This document shows positions 36,075 through 44,744 of a stretch of DNA of 64,000 nt, piece by piece. Every line of letters begins with the position of its first letter. Position 1 is the first letter of the stretch. Below the pieces are notes generated by a model. The model did no database searches and was not told the origin of the DNA. It saw only the letters and a list, made by a program, of their open reading frames with translations. The DNA is taken from assembly GCF_900112365.1 (NCBI RefSeq), contig NZ_FOLQ01000004.1, forward strand, positions 248,001-312,000, read 5' to 3'. This stretch comes from Spirosoma endophyticum. Its GTDB lineage: Bacteria; Bacteroidota; Bacteroidia; Cytophagales; Spirosomataceae. Both the position numbers and the translations under genes were made by a program.

Positions 36075-37736
36075 TCACTCCTCTCCCATCAGCCGCTTCA
36101 TCAGGTCGGGTTTCGAGCGCCGGGAAACGTCAACGGTAGACCCATCATCGAGAACGACCTGACCTCCTTCGCCACGGAGGTACTTTACGACGTGGTTCAA
36201 ATTGACGATGTGCGACTTATGCGTGCGAAAAAAGGATTCGCCTTCCGTGCATAAGTGCTCGAAGTCAGCCAGTCCCCGCGAGGCAAGTACGGTTTTCTGA
36301 TTAGAAAGATAAATGGTTGTATAGCTGCCAGCGGCTTCCAGTTGGGTAATGTCGCCAATCGGGAAAAGCAACATACCGTCCAGCGTCGGAATGGCAATCT
36401 TGCGAATCCGATCCCGATCTTCCTTCATGCTACGTAGCAGACTCCGCATATCGTCGGGTATGGGCTCCTGGCGATGTTCATACTGAAGTTTCTCTTCCAG
36501 TAGTTTATTAGTACGGGCCAAGAGTTCTTCATTTTCACCGGCACGTTGCAGCGCTAGTTGTTGAGCGCTCTGGTATTCAGTCTGATATGTTTGCAACCGA
36601 TCGGCCAACGCCAACGTGAGCAGTGTTGCTTCGCAGGCGGCCCCAATCTGATACCCATACACAACCCAAACGTGGGTAAATGCCAAGATATCGAGTAACC
36701 CCAGCACACTGGTCATGGCCCCTGCAATGTAAAAACTCCATGCAAGCAGGTAATATCGGGCCGGTCGATACCCTTGCCGGTATGTCCGAATACCCAATAC
36801 CAATAAGGACACAAATCCCAGCAAGGTTAGGCCGTAGAAGGTCCGTTCTAAACCCGGCACATCGAGTAAACGTAGTATCGTTGTCAGGACAACCAAGCTT
36901 AACAAGCCAATGAAATAGCGGTAAAAGCGGGGTAAGAACTCACGGGTTCGCAGAAAATTCATTGAAAACCAAACGGCAGCTCCAAACGTCATAGCGGTAA
37001 CCAGCAGATACAGTCGCCCATTGTTGAGCGCTGGCGCCGATCGCCAGAGCAGGTCATACAGCAAGCCTTCAAATGACAAAAACGTAAGGCATGACAACGT
37101 TATATAGGCGGCATATAGCAGATAAACCTGATCCCGAACGAGGCCATACACAAACAGATTAATGACGACCATCACCAGCATCAGTCCCATCACGGCCCCG
37201 TTGAACAGCGACTCTTTCTGGAGATGGCTAACAATAGGCTGCTCCGTTGACAGCAATACGGAAAAGTGAAGAATATTATCGTCCCGAAGGGCCAAGAAGG
37301 CAGTCCGTGGGCGCTGACCCAACGGCAGCACTATGGTGTTGGTCAGGAAATAGCGATTCTCGAAAGGGCGCAGTACACCCGATTGCTGCTGGGTGACCGC
37401 GCCCGTTTCGCTCACTACGTATAGGTCAACGTAATCAACGTCCTGGGTCATGAACAACAGAAAGAGCGGGTCGGGTAATGTATTTTCCAGGCGAAATTTC
37501 AGCCAGATACGTGAATTTGTATGGCCAAAATTCAGTTTTTCCTGCTGGCTGGGTCGAAATTTCGAATCAGGATAAGACGCGATGTCAGCAAACGTCAACT
37601 GGAGAGTTGGATCATCAAGAATAAATGCCTTCGGCCCAAGCTCAACGAGTTCACTCGCCTGGGGATGTGCCACTGGCTGAGCCATGAGTGGCAGCGCGCT
37701 GACGATTAGGAATAGTATTATCTTCAAGCGAACCAT
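36075..37736 (-). CDS. 7TMR-DISM membrane sensor fused to a LytTR DNA-binding domain
   Basis: 553 residues. Signal peptide (about 1-19), an extracytoplasmic 7TMR-DISMED2-type beta-domain (about 25-165: NSRIWLKFRLENT, PLFLLFMTQDVDYVDLYVVSETG), seven transmembrane helices (about 185-390), a coiled coil (about 392-435: LQTYQTEYQSAQQLALQRAGENEELLARTNKLLEEKL) and a C-terminal LytTR domain (about 450-550: QLEAAGSYTTIYLSN, FRTHKSHIVNLNHVVKYL). In most 7TMR-DISM proteins the output is a histidine kinase or cyclase; here DNA binding is in the same chain, so it would be a one-component membrane transcription factor, by inference. Ligands of the sensory domain are often carbohydrates. It is a single-gene unit with a -7 box at 37762-37769. 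Confidence 0.9.
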   Translation of the reverse strand: MVRLKIILFLIVSALPLMAQPVAHPQASELVELGPKAFILDDPTLQLTFADIASYPDSKFRPSQQEKLNFGHTNSRIWLKFRLENTLPDPLFLLFMTQDVDYVDLYVVSETGAVTQQQSGVLRPFENRYFLTNTIVLPLGQRPRTAFLALRDDNILHFSVLLSTEQPIVSHLQKESLFNGAVMGLMLVMVVINLFVYGLVRDQVYLLYAAYITLSCLTFLSFEGLLYDLLWRSAPALNNGRLYLLVTAMTFGAAVWFSMNFLRTREFLPRFYRYFIGLLSLVVLTTILRLLDVPGLERTFYGLTLLGFVSLLVLGIRTYRQGYRPARYYLLAWSFYIAGAMTSVLGLLDILAFTHVWVVYGYQIGAACEATLLTLALADRLQTYQTEYQSAQQLALQRAGENEELLARTNKLLEEKLQYEHRQEPIPDDMRSLLRSMKEDRDRIRKIAIPTLDGMLLFPIGDITQLEAAGSYTTIYLSNQKTVLASRGLADFEHLCTEGESFFRTHKSHIVNLNHVVKYLRGEGGQVVLDDGSTVDVSRRSKPDLMKRLMGEE

Positions 37737-37761
37737 GTCTTCCCGGCATTAAACGGCGAGT

Positions 37762-37769
37762 CAAATCTA
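37762..37769 (-). promoter_or_regulatory. -7 box (TAGATTTG) upstream of the sensor gene
   Basis: The minus strand reads TAGATTTG, fitting TAnnTTTG, 26 nt before the ATG. No TTG is found at the expected -33 spacing. Confidence 0.4.
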
Positions 37770-37870
37770 ACATTTCTAGAACAAATCGATAGTTGGCAAT
37801 CTAACGCCCGAAATTATTCGTTATATCGTAAGTACAACACCATCAAACACGTAACTACCTATTTCTGACT

Positions 37871-38608
37871 ATGAAACGTATCGTCCACAAACATCCGCTG
37901 GCAATCAGGTGGTTTCACTGGATCAACTTCCCGGTTCTGTTCGTTATGATCTGGAGCGGCCTGCTGATCTACTGGGCTTACGATCCGTATAAAATCACGA
38001 TCGGCAGCTATACGCTTGTGTCGTTTTTCCCTGATGGCTTCTATAAATTCCTGAACGTACCGCGTCGACTAGCCGAGGGCATGGCCTGGCACTGGGTGTT
38101 CATGTGGTTGTTTATGCTGAATGGCCTGCTGTACGTTGGTTATACGTTTATTTCGGGCGAGTGGCGTCATTTGGTGCCGAATAAAAACTCGTTTCGTGAG
38201 GCCGTTCAGGTTACGCTTTTCGACCTGGGCCTTCGCAAAACACAACCGCCGTTTGTCAAGTACAACGGCGCCCAAAAGATTGCCTATTTTTCCATTATGC
38301 TCATGGGCGTTGGATCGGTGCTGACGGGCTTTGCCATTTATAAACCAACCCAGTTTTCGTGGCTCACGAATTTGCTCGGAGGTTACACAGCCGCCCGGCT
38401 GGAGCACTTTATTTTGACGCTCGGCTATGTACTGTTTTTCTTTGTTCATGTCGGGCAGGTAATTCGCGCGGGCTGGCAGAACTTCCAGTCGATGATAACG
38501 GGTTTTGAAATTGTTAAACCCAACGACCCAAAAAGGCCGATTATGGATAAACCCGTAATTCCAGAAACTGATCCAGTTGTAACACCTGTAAAACCCGCTT
38601 TGTCATGA
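37871..38608 (+). CDS. Membrane cytochrome b subunit (b561/MsrQ-like role) of a molybdoenzyme
   Basis: 245 residues with four hydrophobic helices. His in HPLAIRWFHWINFPVLF (first helix), HWVFMWLFMLNGLLYVGY (second), and EHFILTLGYVLFFFVHVGQVI (last) fit bis-heme b ligands of the cytochrome b561/formate-dehydrogenase gamma family. It would pass electrons between the quinone pool and the molybdoprotein encoded next, whose ATG overlaps its stop (ATGA at 38605-38608), a sign of tight co-translation. It is not sequence-like to MsrQ, so the physiological pair is comparable in role only. The tail is Pro/Val-rich and soluble. Confidence 0.87.
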   Translation: MKRIVHKHPLAIRWFHWINFPVLFVMIWSGLLIYWAYDPYKITIGSYTLVSFFPDGFYKFLNVPRRLAEGMAWHWVFMWLFMLNGLLYVGYTFISGEWRHLVPNKNSFREAVQVTLFDLGLRKTQPPFVKYNGAQKIAYFSIMLMGVGSVLTGFAIYKPTQFSWLTNLLGGYTAARLEHFILTLGYVLFFFVHVGQVIRAGWQNFQSMITGFEIVKPNDPKRPIMDKPVIPETDPVVTPVKPALS

Positions 38609-39405
38609 GTCAGTCAAAAGAGCCAAATCTGCAAGAAAGCGACATTCCTGAGTCGGTTGCCCGTCGGCGAATGATCAAGTCATTTGGCTGGTTCGCGCTG
38701 GCAGCGGCTGTGCCTTTTGGCGTGTATGAATGGGTTACGCATAGTCCCGGTGCTCAGGGCATTAGACGGCCGCTCCGGAAGATACTGGATGCCAACGAGC
38801 AAGTTGCGCGCACCTATTTTAGCGACACTCATCTGGTGCCAACGTTCTCGGTAGAAGCAGCCGCGAAACAAGCGCGCGTTAACGGTTACGATGGCATCAA
38901 AACACCCATCCCCGAAGATTGGACACTGCAAATCGACCGGCCCAACACCGAGTCGCTGGCGCTAACGATCGACGAGGTAAAGACGTTGCCCAAACACGAA
39001 ATCGTGTATGAGTTCAAGTGCATTGAGGGCTGGAGCCAAGTGCAGCATTGGGGTGGTGTACGCCTGTCCGATTTTATGGAAAAATACAAACTCGGCACCC
39101 GTAGTGGCAACGCACCTAATCCCGGTAATACGGACGATCTGTTTAAATACGTCGGTATGGAAACGCCCGACAAAGGATACTACGTTGGCATTGATATGGA
39201 AAGCGCCATGCATCCGCAAACGTTGCTGGCCTATGAACTGAACGGCCAACCCATTACGGCTCCGCACGGTGCACCACTACGCCTGATCATTCCCGTGAAA
39301 TACGGCGTCAAAAATCTCAAGCGTATTGGCCGGATTTTCTTCGCGGATGAGCGTCCGCGTGATTTCTGGGCTGAACGCGGTTACGATTACTACGTAGGCT
39401 TATAA
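38605..39405 (+). CDS. Sulfite-oxidase-family molybdopterin oxidoreductase (MsrP/YedY-like)
   Basis: 266 residues. The N-terminus (VARRRMIKSFGWFALAAAVPFGV) has paired arginines before one hydrophobic span, compatible with a Tat signal or anchor. The Mo-binding Cys139 sits in YEFKCIEGWSQVQHWGGVRL, the sulfite oxidase/YedY signature (family consensus about C-x-E-G-W). APHGAPLRLIIPVKYGVKNLK is the second conserved block. No heme or dimerisation domain is present, as in MsrP. Known MsrP repairs periplasmic methionine sulfoxide; the substrate here is inference. Electrons would come from the overlapping cytochrome b. Confidence 0.9.
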   Translation: MSQSKEPNLQESDIPESVARRRMIKSFGWFALAAAVPFGVYEWVTHSPGAQGIRRPLRKILDANEQVARTYFSDTHLVPTFSVEAAAKQARVNGYDGIKTPIPEDWTLQIDRPNTESLALTIDEVKTLPKHEIVYEFKCIEGWSQVQHWGGVRLSDFMEKYKLGTRSGNAPNPGNTDDLFKYVGMETPDKGYYVGIDMESAMHPQTLLAYELNGQPITAPHGAPLRLIIPVKYGVKNLKRIGRIFFADERPRDFWAERGYDYYVGL

Positions 39406-39427
39406 ACAACTCAGTAGCAACAAATCC

Positions 39428-40165
39428 ATGAACTACGTCATCCTGCTCCTGACAGCCGTTGGCATGGCTCTCTCCTTGCCGCCCAAAAACTCCGTCAAGC
39501 CAGCCACACGGCCCGTTGTCGTGCTGGAATTATTCACCTCGCAAGGATGCTCCAGTTGCCCACCCGCCGACAAAGCGGTTCAGGAGTTGACCCAACAAGC
39601 CGCCCGCTCTGGCCAGGCCGTTTATAGTTTGTCGTTTCACGTCGATTACTGGAACCGACTGGGTTGGCAAGACCCATTCAGCAACAAACTTTTCACCGAC
39701 CGCCAACGGCAGTATGATCGCGCGCTAAATACACAAACCTACACTCCTCAACTAGTTATCAATGGACGGCAGGACATAGTGGGTGGGCAACGGGGACGTA
39801 TCGAGCAAGCCATCCAAACGATTCAGAAACAGCCCGTTTCGGCCTTTGTGGGGGTTGATGGCAGCGTTATCCGTGATGATAAGCAAATAATAGTCAAGTA
39901 TGAGCTGTCAGCTGCGGGGCCATACCGTCTGAACGTAGCACTAGTGCAAAAAGAAGCCCGAACCGCTGTACGCAACGGTGAAAACGGTGGCCGAACGCTA
40001 ATTAATTCGAACGTGGTGCGGCAATTCAAAACCATCGACAAATCAGGAACATCGGGCAATGCTGTTCTCCCGTTGCCCATCGGCCTGACTGCCGATCAGA
40101 CAGCGGTATTGGTATACGTCCAGCGCACGGATAACGGGCAGGTCGTAGGCGCAAAACAGTTGTAA
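39428..40165 (+). CDS. DUF1223 secreted thioredoxin-like protein
   Basis: 245 residues with a short hydrophobic leader (MNYVILLLTAVGMALS). The core VVVLELFTSQGCSSCPPADKAVQEL holds CSSC in a thioredoxin-like position, and SLSFHVDYWNRLGWQDPFS, TDRQRQYDRALNT and TPQLVINGRQDIVGG are the conserved DUF1223 blocks. The family is thought to be a periplasmic thiol-redox-type protein of unknown task. It lies 22 nt after the molybdoenzyme gene, so a redox link is plausible but unproven. Confidence 0.88.
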   Translation: MNYVILLLTAVGMALSLPPKNSVKPATRPVVVLELFTSQGCSSCPPADKAVQELTQQAARSGQAVYSLSFHVDYWNRLGWQDPFSNKLFTDRQRQYDRALNTQTYTPQLVINGRQDIVGGQRGRIEQAIQTIQKQPVSAFVGVDGSVIRDDKQIIVKYELSAAGPYRLNVALVQKEARTAVRNGENGGRTLINSNVVRQFKTIDKSGTSGNAVLPLPIGLTADQTAVLVYVQRTDNGQVVGAKQL

Positions 40166-40230
40166 GAATAACACGGTTTAGCTTTTACGTTCAGCGATGT
40201 TTTTGCTACGTACTATCGTGTTGATTCTTT

Positions 40231-41187
40231 ATGACATTTCGTTTTTCGCTACTATTGCTCGTCTTACTCAATACATTCTCTGCTTTTGCGCAGGATGTAG
40301 CCTACCCGCATCCGGTAAAGTACATTATGGTACATCAGGAGCGAAAGACGATGCGAATGGCGTATATGGACGTAGCGTCAACTGGCAAGTCAAACGGCAA
40401 AAGTGTCATTCTTTTCCACGGCAAAAACTTCAATGGTGCGTACTGGCGGGATGTAATTGCATTTTTGAGCAAAGCTGGTTACAGAGTCATTGTGCCCGAT
40501 CAGATTGGTTGGGGCAAATCCGACTATCCGGATTTACACTACAGCTTTCATGCACTGGCGGCTACGAATAAACGCCTGCTCGACTCACTGAAAATCAGCA
40601 AAGTAATCGTTATAGCCCACTCAATGGGCGGCATGCTGGCAACGCGTTTTACGTTGCTTTATCCAAACATAGTAAGCCAGTTGATTCTCGAAAATCCAAT
40701 TGGTCTGGAAGATTACCGCACCTTCGTCCCGTACGCCCCAATTGATAGCCTGTATAAGTCAGAAGCATCGGCTACGTATGAATCTTACAAGAAGTATCAA
40801 CAGAGTTACTACCCGCAGTGGAAACCCGAATACGAAGCGTGGGTGCGGGCACAAGCGGCAGCCCTGAACGATCCCCGATTCAAGCAAATTGCCTGGGTCA
40901 ATGCACTAACGTACCAGATGATTTATGAGCAACCCGTCTGTTATGAGTTCAGGAACATCAACGTCCCGACGCTGCTCATCATTGGTCAGGCCGACCGCAC
41001 GATTGTCGGCAAAGCCCGCGTTCCAAAAGCTATCATCAATGAGCATGGGCAATATCCTGAACTAGGGAAACGTATACAGCAACAAATCCCCGGCAGTCGA
41101 TTAGTAGAACTGCCGGGTGTTGGCCACATCCCGCATGTGCAGTCACTGGAAGCTTACACCAAAGCCGTTGTGGGATTTTTGAAGTGA
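40231..41187 (+). CDS. Secreted alpha/beta-fold hydrolase
   Basis: 318 residues with a signal peptide (MTFRFSLLLLVLLNTFSAFAQ). The hydrolase fold is clear: oxyanion region LFHGKNFNGAYW (about 61-72), PDQIGWGKSDYP (about 89-100), nucleophile elbow AHSMGGM (Ser131), a late acid in IGQADRTIVGK and catalytic His in GVGHIPHVQ. It probably acts on an ester or related bond in the periplasm; a specific substrate (lipase, haloalkane, epoxide) cannot be given. It starts 65 nt after the DUF1223 gene and ends 15 nt before the convergent GH78 gene. Confidence 0.9.
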   Translation: MTFRFSLLLLVLLNTFSAFAQDVAYPHPVKYIMVHQERKTMRMAYMDVASTGKSNGKSVILFHGKNFNGAYWRDVIAFLSKAGYRVIVPDQIGWGKSDYPDLHYSFHALAATNKRLLDSLKISKVIVIAHSMGGMLATRFTLLYPNIVSQLILENPIGLEDYRTFVPYAPIDSLYKSEASATYESYKKYQQSYYPQWKPEYEAWVRAQAAALNDPRFKQIAWVNALTYQMIYEQPVCYEFRNINVPTLLIIGQADRTIVGKARVPKAIINEHGQYPELGKRIQQQIPGSRLVELPGVGHIPHVQSLEAYTKAVVGFLK

Positions 41188-41202
41188 TACGTTCATTACC
41201 CG

Positions 41203-43596
41203 CTACAAACTCACGGCCTGCTTCCCTCCTTTCAAAACCATCGTTTTACCCTTCCAACGTAACGTACCGGTTAGGTTCGTCGGGAGCGTTACGTTCCCGG
41301 TTAGACCACCCGTTGGCGTTTTCTGGAACTGCACAGCAATCTCGCCCAACGGGTGCGGCATCTTTCCGTCCACCGTTTTCAAATCGCCCAGAAACGGCTC
41401 GATACGTACCGCCCGAAAACCCGGCTCCCCCGGTCGAATGCCACAGGTTGTGGACAGAAATTCGTACAAGGGCGAAGCACTCCAGGCATGACAATCGGAA
41501 CGGGTGGGTTCGGGGTTTTCGGCGAAGGTGGTCAGTCCCATAGCCAGCATATCACGCCAGGGTTTTAATTGAGCAATAAATTGATCACCCAAACCCGTTT
41601 TTTTGAGGGCTTCGAACAGATAAAATTTGAAGTAGAAGGTCGCCTGCGTCAATGACGTATCAGCCATTGTTTTCTGAACCAAAGCTGCTTGCTGGGCAGC
41701 AGGCACCGCATCGGTTAGTACGGCCAGAATGTTCGCGTGTTGACTAAACGAGTTCTTGTCCGGCGTGTCGGCGAAAAGACCGCGTCCGGCATCATAGCAC
41801 TGGGCGAAGACGGCTTTGTTCAACCGTCGGCCCAGATCGCGGTAGTATTCAGCTCGTTCGTTCTGGCCGTAATGCGCGAAGAGGTCCCCCGCGCGGAAGT
41901 ATGTGTATGCCTGTTGCAGCGACAGAATACTCGAACCACCTTTCCGCGCTCCTGCCGGAACACCCCCGGCCGTTTCGTCTTTCGCGTTTTTCCAGGCCGA
42001 CCAGTCCACAAAGTTCCACCATTCCAGCGGTCCGTTCAGACCAGTCTTGGCGATACGTTGCTCATGCCAGCTTAGTACACTCTGGATACCAGGCAACATC
42101 GACTTCACAAAGGTGTCGTCCTGCCGATGCATCCAGTAGTCGTGAATCATACATACCCAGAACAGTGAAAACGTCGGAATCACCTGAAAATCAGCCGATG
42201 GATACCGGCTTTGCGTCAGTCCTTCGTTGAAACGGCTGTGGTCATAGTCCATAATGGCTTTGCGCATCAGCCGATCATCACCCGTTACGTAGAGCGAAAT
42301 CATGGACTGTATGCGCGTGTCGCCGGTGTATTGTAATTGTTCGTAGTAAGGGCAATCGTAATACGTCTCCCCCGCACAGAGTCGGGCCGTTCGCCAGCCG
42401 ACATTCCAGATGGCTTTCAGCGTTGTATCGCCCGGTGTGGATGTACTCGCAGTAAAATTCGCCTTCTGCTCGAACGGGTAGGCCGTAAATTGACCAACCA
42501 GATCATTTAACTCAATCGGCTCTCCCTTCGTTTCAACAGTCAGTTGCAGATACCGATACGTACGGAACCAGAGTGGCCGAAAGGTTCTTTTGGGGTTACC
42601 ATCGGCTATGAATTGATCTTCAAAACCCAGCAAGGTCCTGCCTTCCACCTCATTACGGTTACCTTTTTTGTTTTTGGCATCCACCAGTGCTTCGGCATAG
42701 CCTAAGGTGATAACGGTCCCTTTTCCCCGGCTGACGGTCAATTCGGGATAGGCATTTGTCAAGTAACTCTGATCGAGCAGAAACACAGCTTTTGTGTTAG
42801 CGGGCACTGTCACCGACGATTTACCTTGTAGGAACGTATCATCCATTTTACCGTTTTCGCTACGTCGAACGGTTGTCAACCGGAGGGTATTTTCTTCCAT
42901 CATCGGAATCGTACGTGGCACCAATCCCCAGTTCCCATCGGTCCCCAGGCCCCGCGGCTTAGTCGGAAAACCCAGAGGTTTAGCCGCTACCCAAGCTTTA
43001 TCGTCGAAGTTCGGTTGCTCCCAGCCCCAGGGGTATTGAGCGGCATCGACCCGATCGCCATCCCCCGCCACGATGTAGGTCCTGAGTTTAGGAATGTCGT
43101 TTTTAATGGGCGAATAAGCAGGATTCTGGAAAATTTTCCACGTAGCATCGGTATTCGCCATCTTCTCCGCATCGGTATCTCCCTGTAGCACAAAGCCAAG
43201 CTGATAACTCATCTGCGCAAAAGGGGCGCCCTCACCCATATACCACACCTGCGCGGCCAGTACATTACGTCCTGCTTGCAAATAGGGCGCAAGATCGAGG
43301 GTTTCGTAATTCCAGTTTTGCGTATCGCTGCGGGCGGGTCCCATCGCCACCGATTTTCCGTTGACAAACAATCGATACCGGTTATCGGCTGAAACATGAA
43401 CAATAAATCGGGCAGGCTTCTGCGGTAATTCAATGGCCTTCCGGAAATGAAAAATACCGTACTGTCGCGATGGAGCCGTTGGGTGCAGAATCCAGCGGGC
43501 CGTCCAGTATTGGTTCGTCCAGTTAGGCGTAGGATTTTGCGAAAAAACGCCGGTAGCATTCAGCAGAAGCAGCGCAAAGAGGTATGTACGAAACAT
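41203..43596 (-). CDS. GH78-type alpha-L-rhamnosidase family protein
   Basis: 797 residues from the ATG at 43596 (signal peptide MFRTYLFALLLLNATGVFSQ); an upstream in-frame start overlaps the phospholipase gene and is rejected. The N-terminal half has beta-sandwich carbohydrate-binding-like domains (YRLFVNGKSVAMGPARSDTQNWNYETLDLAPYL). The (alpha/alpha)6 barrel spans about 430-740, with the family signature CAGETYYDCPYYEQLQYTGDTR, then GPLEWWNFVDWSAW and SDCHAWSASPLYEF. A C-terminal beta domain closes it. It would hydrolyse alpha-L-rhamnosyl linkages of plant or microbial polysaccharides after secretion. The DCPYYEQLQYTGD form of the signature is a Bacteroidota variant. Confidence 0.87.
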   Translation of the reverse strand: MFRTYLFALLLLNATGVFSQNPTPNWTNQYWTARWILHPTAPSRQYGIFHFRKAIELPQKPARFIVHVSADNRYRLFVNGKSVAMGPARSDTQNWNYETLDLAPYLQAGRNVLAAQVWYMGEGAPFAQMSYQLGFVLQGDTDAEKMANTDATWKIFQNPAYSPIKNDIPKLRTYIVAGDGDRVDAAQYPWGWEQPNFDDKAWVAAKPLGFPTKPRGLGTDGNWGLVPRTIPMMEENTLRLTTVRRSENGKMDDTFLQGKSSVTVPANTKAVFLLDQSYLTNAYPELTVSRGKGTVITLGYAEALVDAKNKKGNRNEVEGRTLLGFEDQFIADGNPKRTFRPLWFRTYRYLQLTVETKGEPIELNDLVGQFTAYPFEQKANFTASTSTPGDTTLKAIWNVGWRTARLCAGETYYDCPYYEQLQYTGDTRIQSMISLYVTGDDRLMRKAIMDYDHSRFNEGLTQSRYPSADFQVIPTFSLFWVCMIHDYWMHRQDDTFVKSMLPGIQSVLSWHEQRIAKTGLNGPLEWWNFVDWSAWKNAKDETAGGVPAGARKGGSSILSLQQAYTYFRAGDLFAHYGQNERAEYYRDLGRRLNKAVFAQCYDAGRGLFADTPDKNSFSQHANILAVLTDAVPAAQQAALVQKTMADTSLTQATFYFKFYLFEALKKTGLGDQFIAQLKPWRDMLAMGLTTFAENPEPTRSDCHAWSASPLYEFLSTTCGIRPGEPGFRAVRIEPFLGDLKTVDGKMPHPLGEIAVQFQKTPTGGLTGNVTLPTNLTGTLRWKGKTMVLKGGKQAVSL

Positions 43597-43669
43597 AATA
43601 GATACGAAATGAAGCGTGCAAGATAACAACTTCGCTGCATTTGAAATTCGAAGCGATGTTGTATTCCTG

Positions 43670-44584
43670 TTATAGCCAGTCAACAAGCGAAACGGCCAGC
43701 CCGATAGTCGTTTGTTTGTGGTTATAGTCGATGAGCGTTTCGCCATAGCCATGCAGAATCTGAAGATCACCCCGCAAATTGCCTGTTACCGGAAACGTCC
43801 AGTCGAATTGAACCTGACCCCTGCTTTTATCACCCCAACGTAGCGAATGACTAGCCAGTGCCGAGAAAAGGTGCCGACCAGTCCGGTAAATAACCGTAGC
43901 ATCGGCCCGGCCGATATAGTCTGCTACCGCCGGATTTTCATCGTCAGTATCGGGAAGCCGCATCCAGGGACGTAGTAAAACAACCCATTTCCCTCGCTCA
44001 AAACCGGCTTGCAGAACGACCCGATTCCAGCTTCGCGAGAGCGGTAGCGCCCGGCCGTTGGACTGGTGGTTAAGCGCAATGCCCAGCATCCGGGTTTTAA
44101 AGCCCAGCAGTGGGAAATCTGTAGCAAAATTTAAGATGATCTCCGGCTCGTAGTTGGTTTCCCGGAAGGGGCGCGAGAACGTAGTGTTATACACCTGCCA
44201 GTGCGACTTTTGCGTATAGGCAACCCACAAATCACCCTGCTTACCAAAAATACCCTGGAAAACTTTGACCTTCATACTGAACTGAAAGCGAGCTTCGTAG
44301 CGGCCCAGATCGATAAAAAAGGGATACGTATAATTCGGATTTTCACTGACGGGATGTTCGTTGGGATCACTTGACCAGCGCCCGGCCGTGACATACACCG
44401 GCTTATAAGGTGTAATCAAAAACGTACCTTTTCGGGTAGCAGAATCAAGTTCCCATCGGTCAGACAAGGAACGAAATACCCGTTTCTTATCAAACAACGG
44501 CTCTTTATCGGCCTGAGCATGCAGGATAACGGGACAACTACCAATAAATGTTACGACAAGGCATAGTAAACGTTTGAGGCCCAT
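43670..44584 (-). CDS. pldA: Outer-membrane phospholipase A (OMPLA)
   Basis: 304 residues with a signal peptide (about 1-24). The catalytic core is preserved: LNHQSNGRALPLSRSWNR with His173, Ser175 and Asn187, equivalent to the His142-Ser144-Asn156 triad of E. coli OMPLA, and upstream YTQKSHWQVYN and PFRETNYEPEI. Beta-strands run through to LAVSLVDWL at the C-terminus. The enzyme hydrolyses phospholipids in the outer leaflet of the outer membrane, acts as a calcium-bound dimer and removes misplaced phospholipid. It is encoded on the minus strand, 73 nt before the GH78 start, perhaps co-transcribed with it. The promoter is not clear. Confidence 0.93.
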   Translation of the reverse strand: MGLKRLLCLVVTFIGSCPVILHAQADKEPLFDKKRVFRSLSDRWELDSATRKGTFLITPYKPVYVTAGRWSSDPNEHPVSENPNYTYPFFIDLGRYEARFQFSMKVKVFQGIFGKQGDLWVAYTQKSHWQVYNTTFSRPFRETNYEPEIILNFATDFPLLGFKTRMLGIALNHQSNGRALPLSRSWNRVVLQAGFERGKWVVLLRPWMRLPDTDDENPAVADYIGRADATVIYRTGRHLFSALASHSLRWGDKSRGQVQFDWTFPVTGNLRGDLQILHGYGETLIDYNHKQTTIGLAVSLVDWL

Positions 44585-44744
44585 GAGTTACGATTGATTA
44601 AGGCTTATGACCAAAGTTTACCGGTTTTTGTCGATTATCAAGCAGCTTTATGAGCAAGCTGCCCGTGTTGGTTGACAGTTGCTTTACTTATTTATCGCTA
44701 TCGCGTTGTACTTTCGCAACAGATTTCTTAACTCCGGTAACCGC

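Noticed and set aside
38069..38449. A 126-codon frame opposite the cytochrome b gene
   Set aside because: Antisense shadow; the plus strand has a well supported membrane protein.
41737..42230. Several plus-strand frames opposite the GH78 gene
   Set aside because: They overlap one another in different frames, as expected for a GC-rich antisense strand, with no domain.
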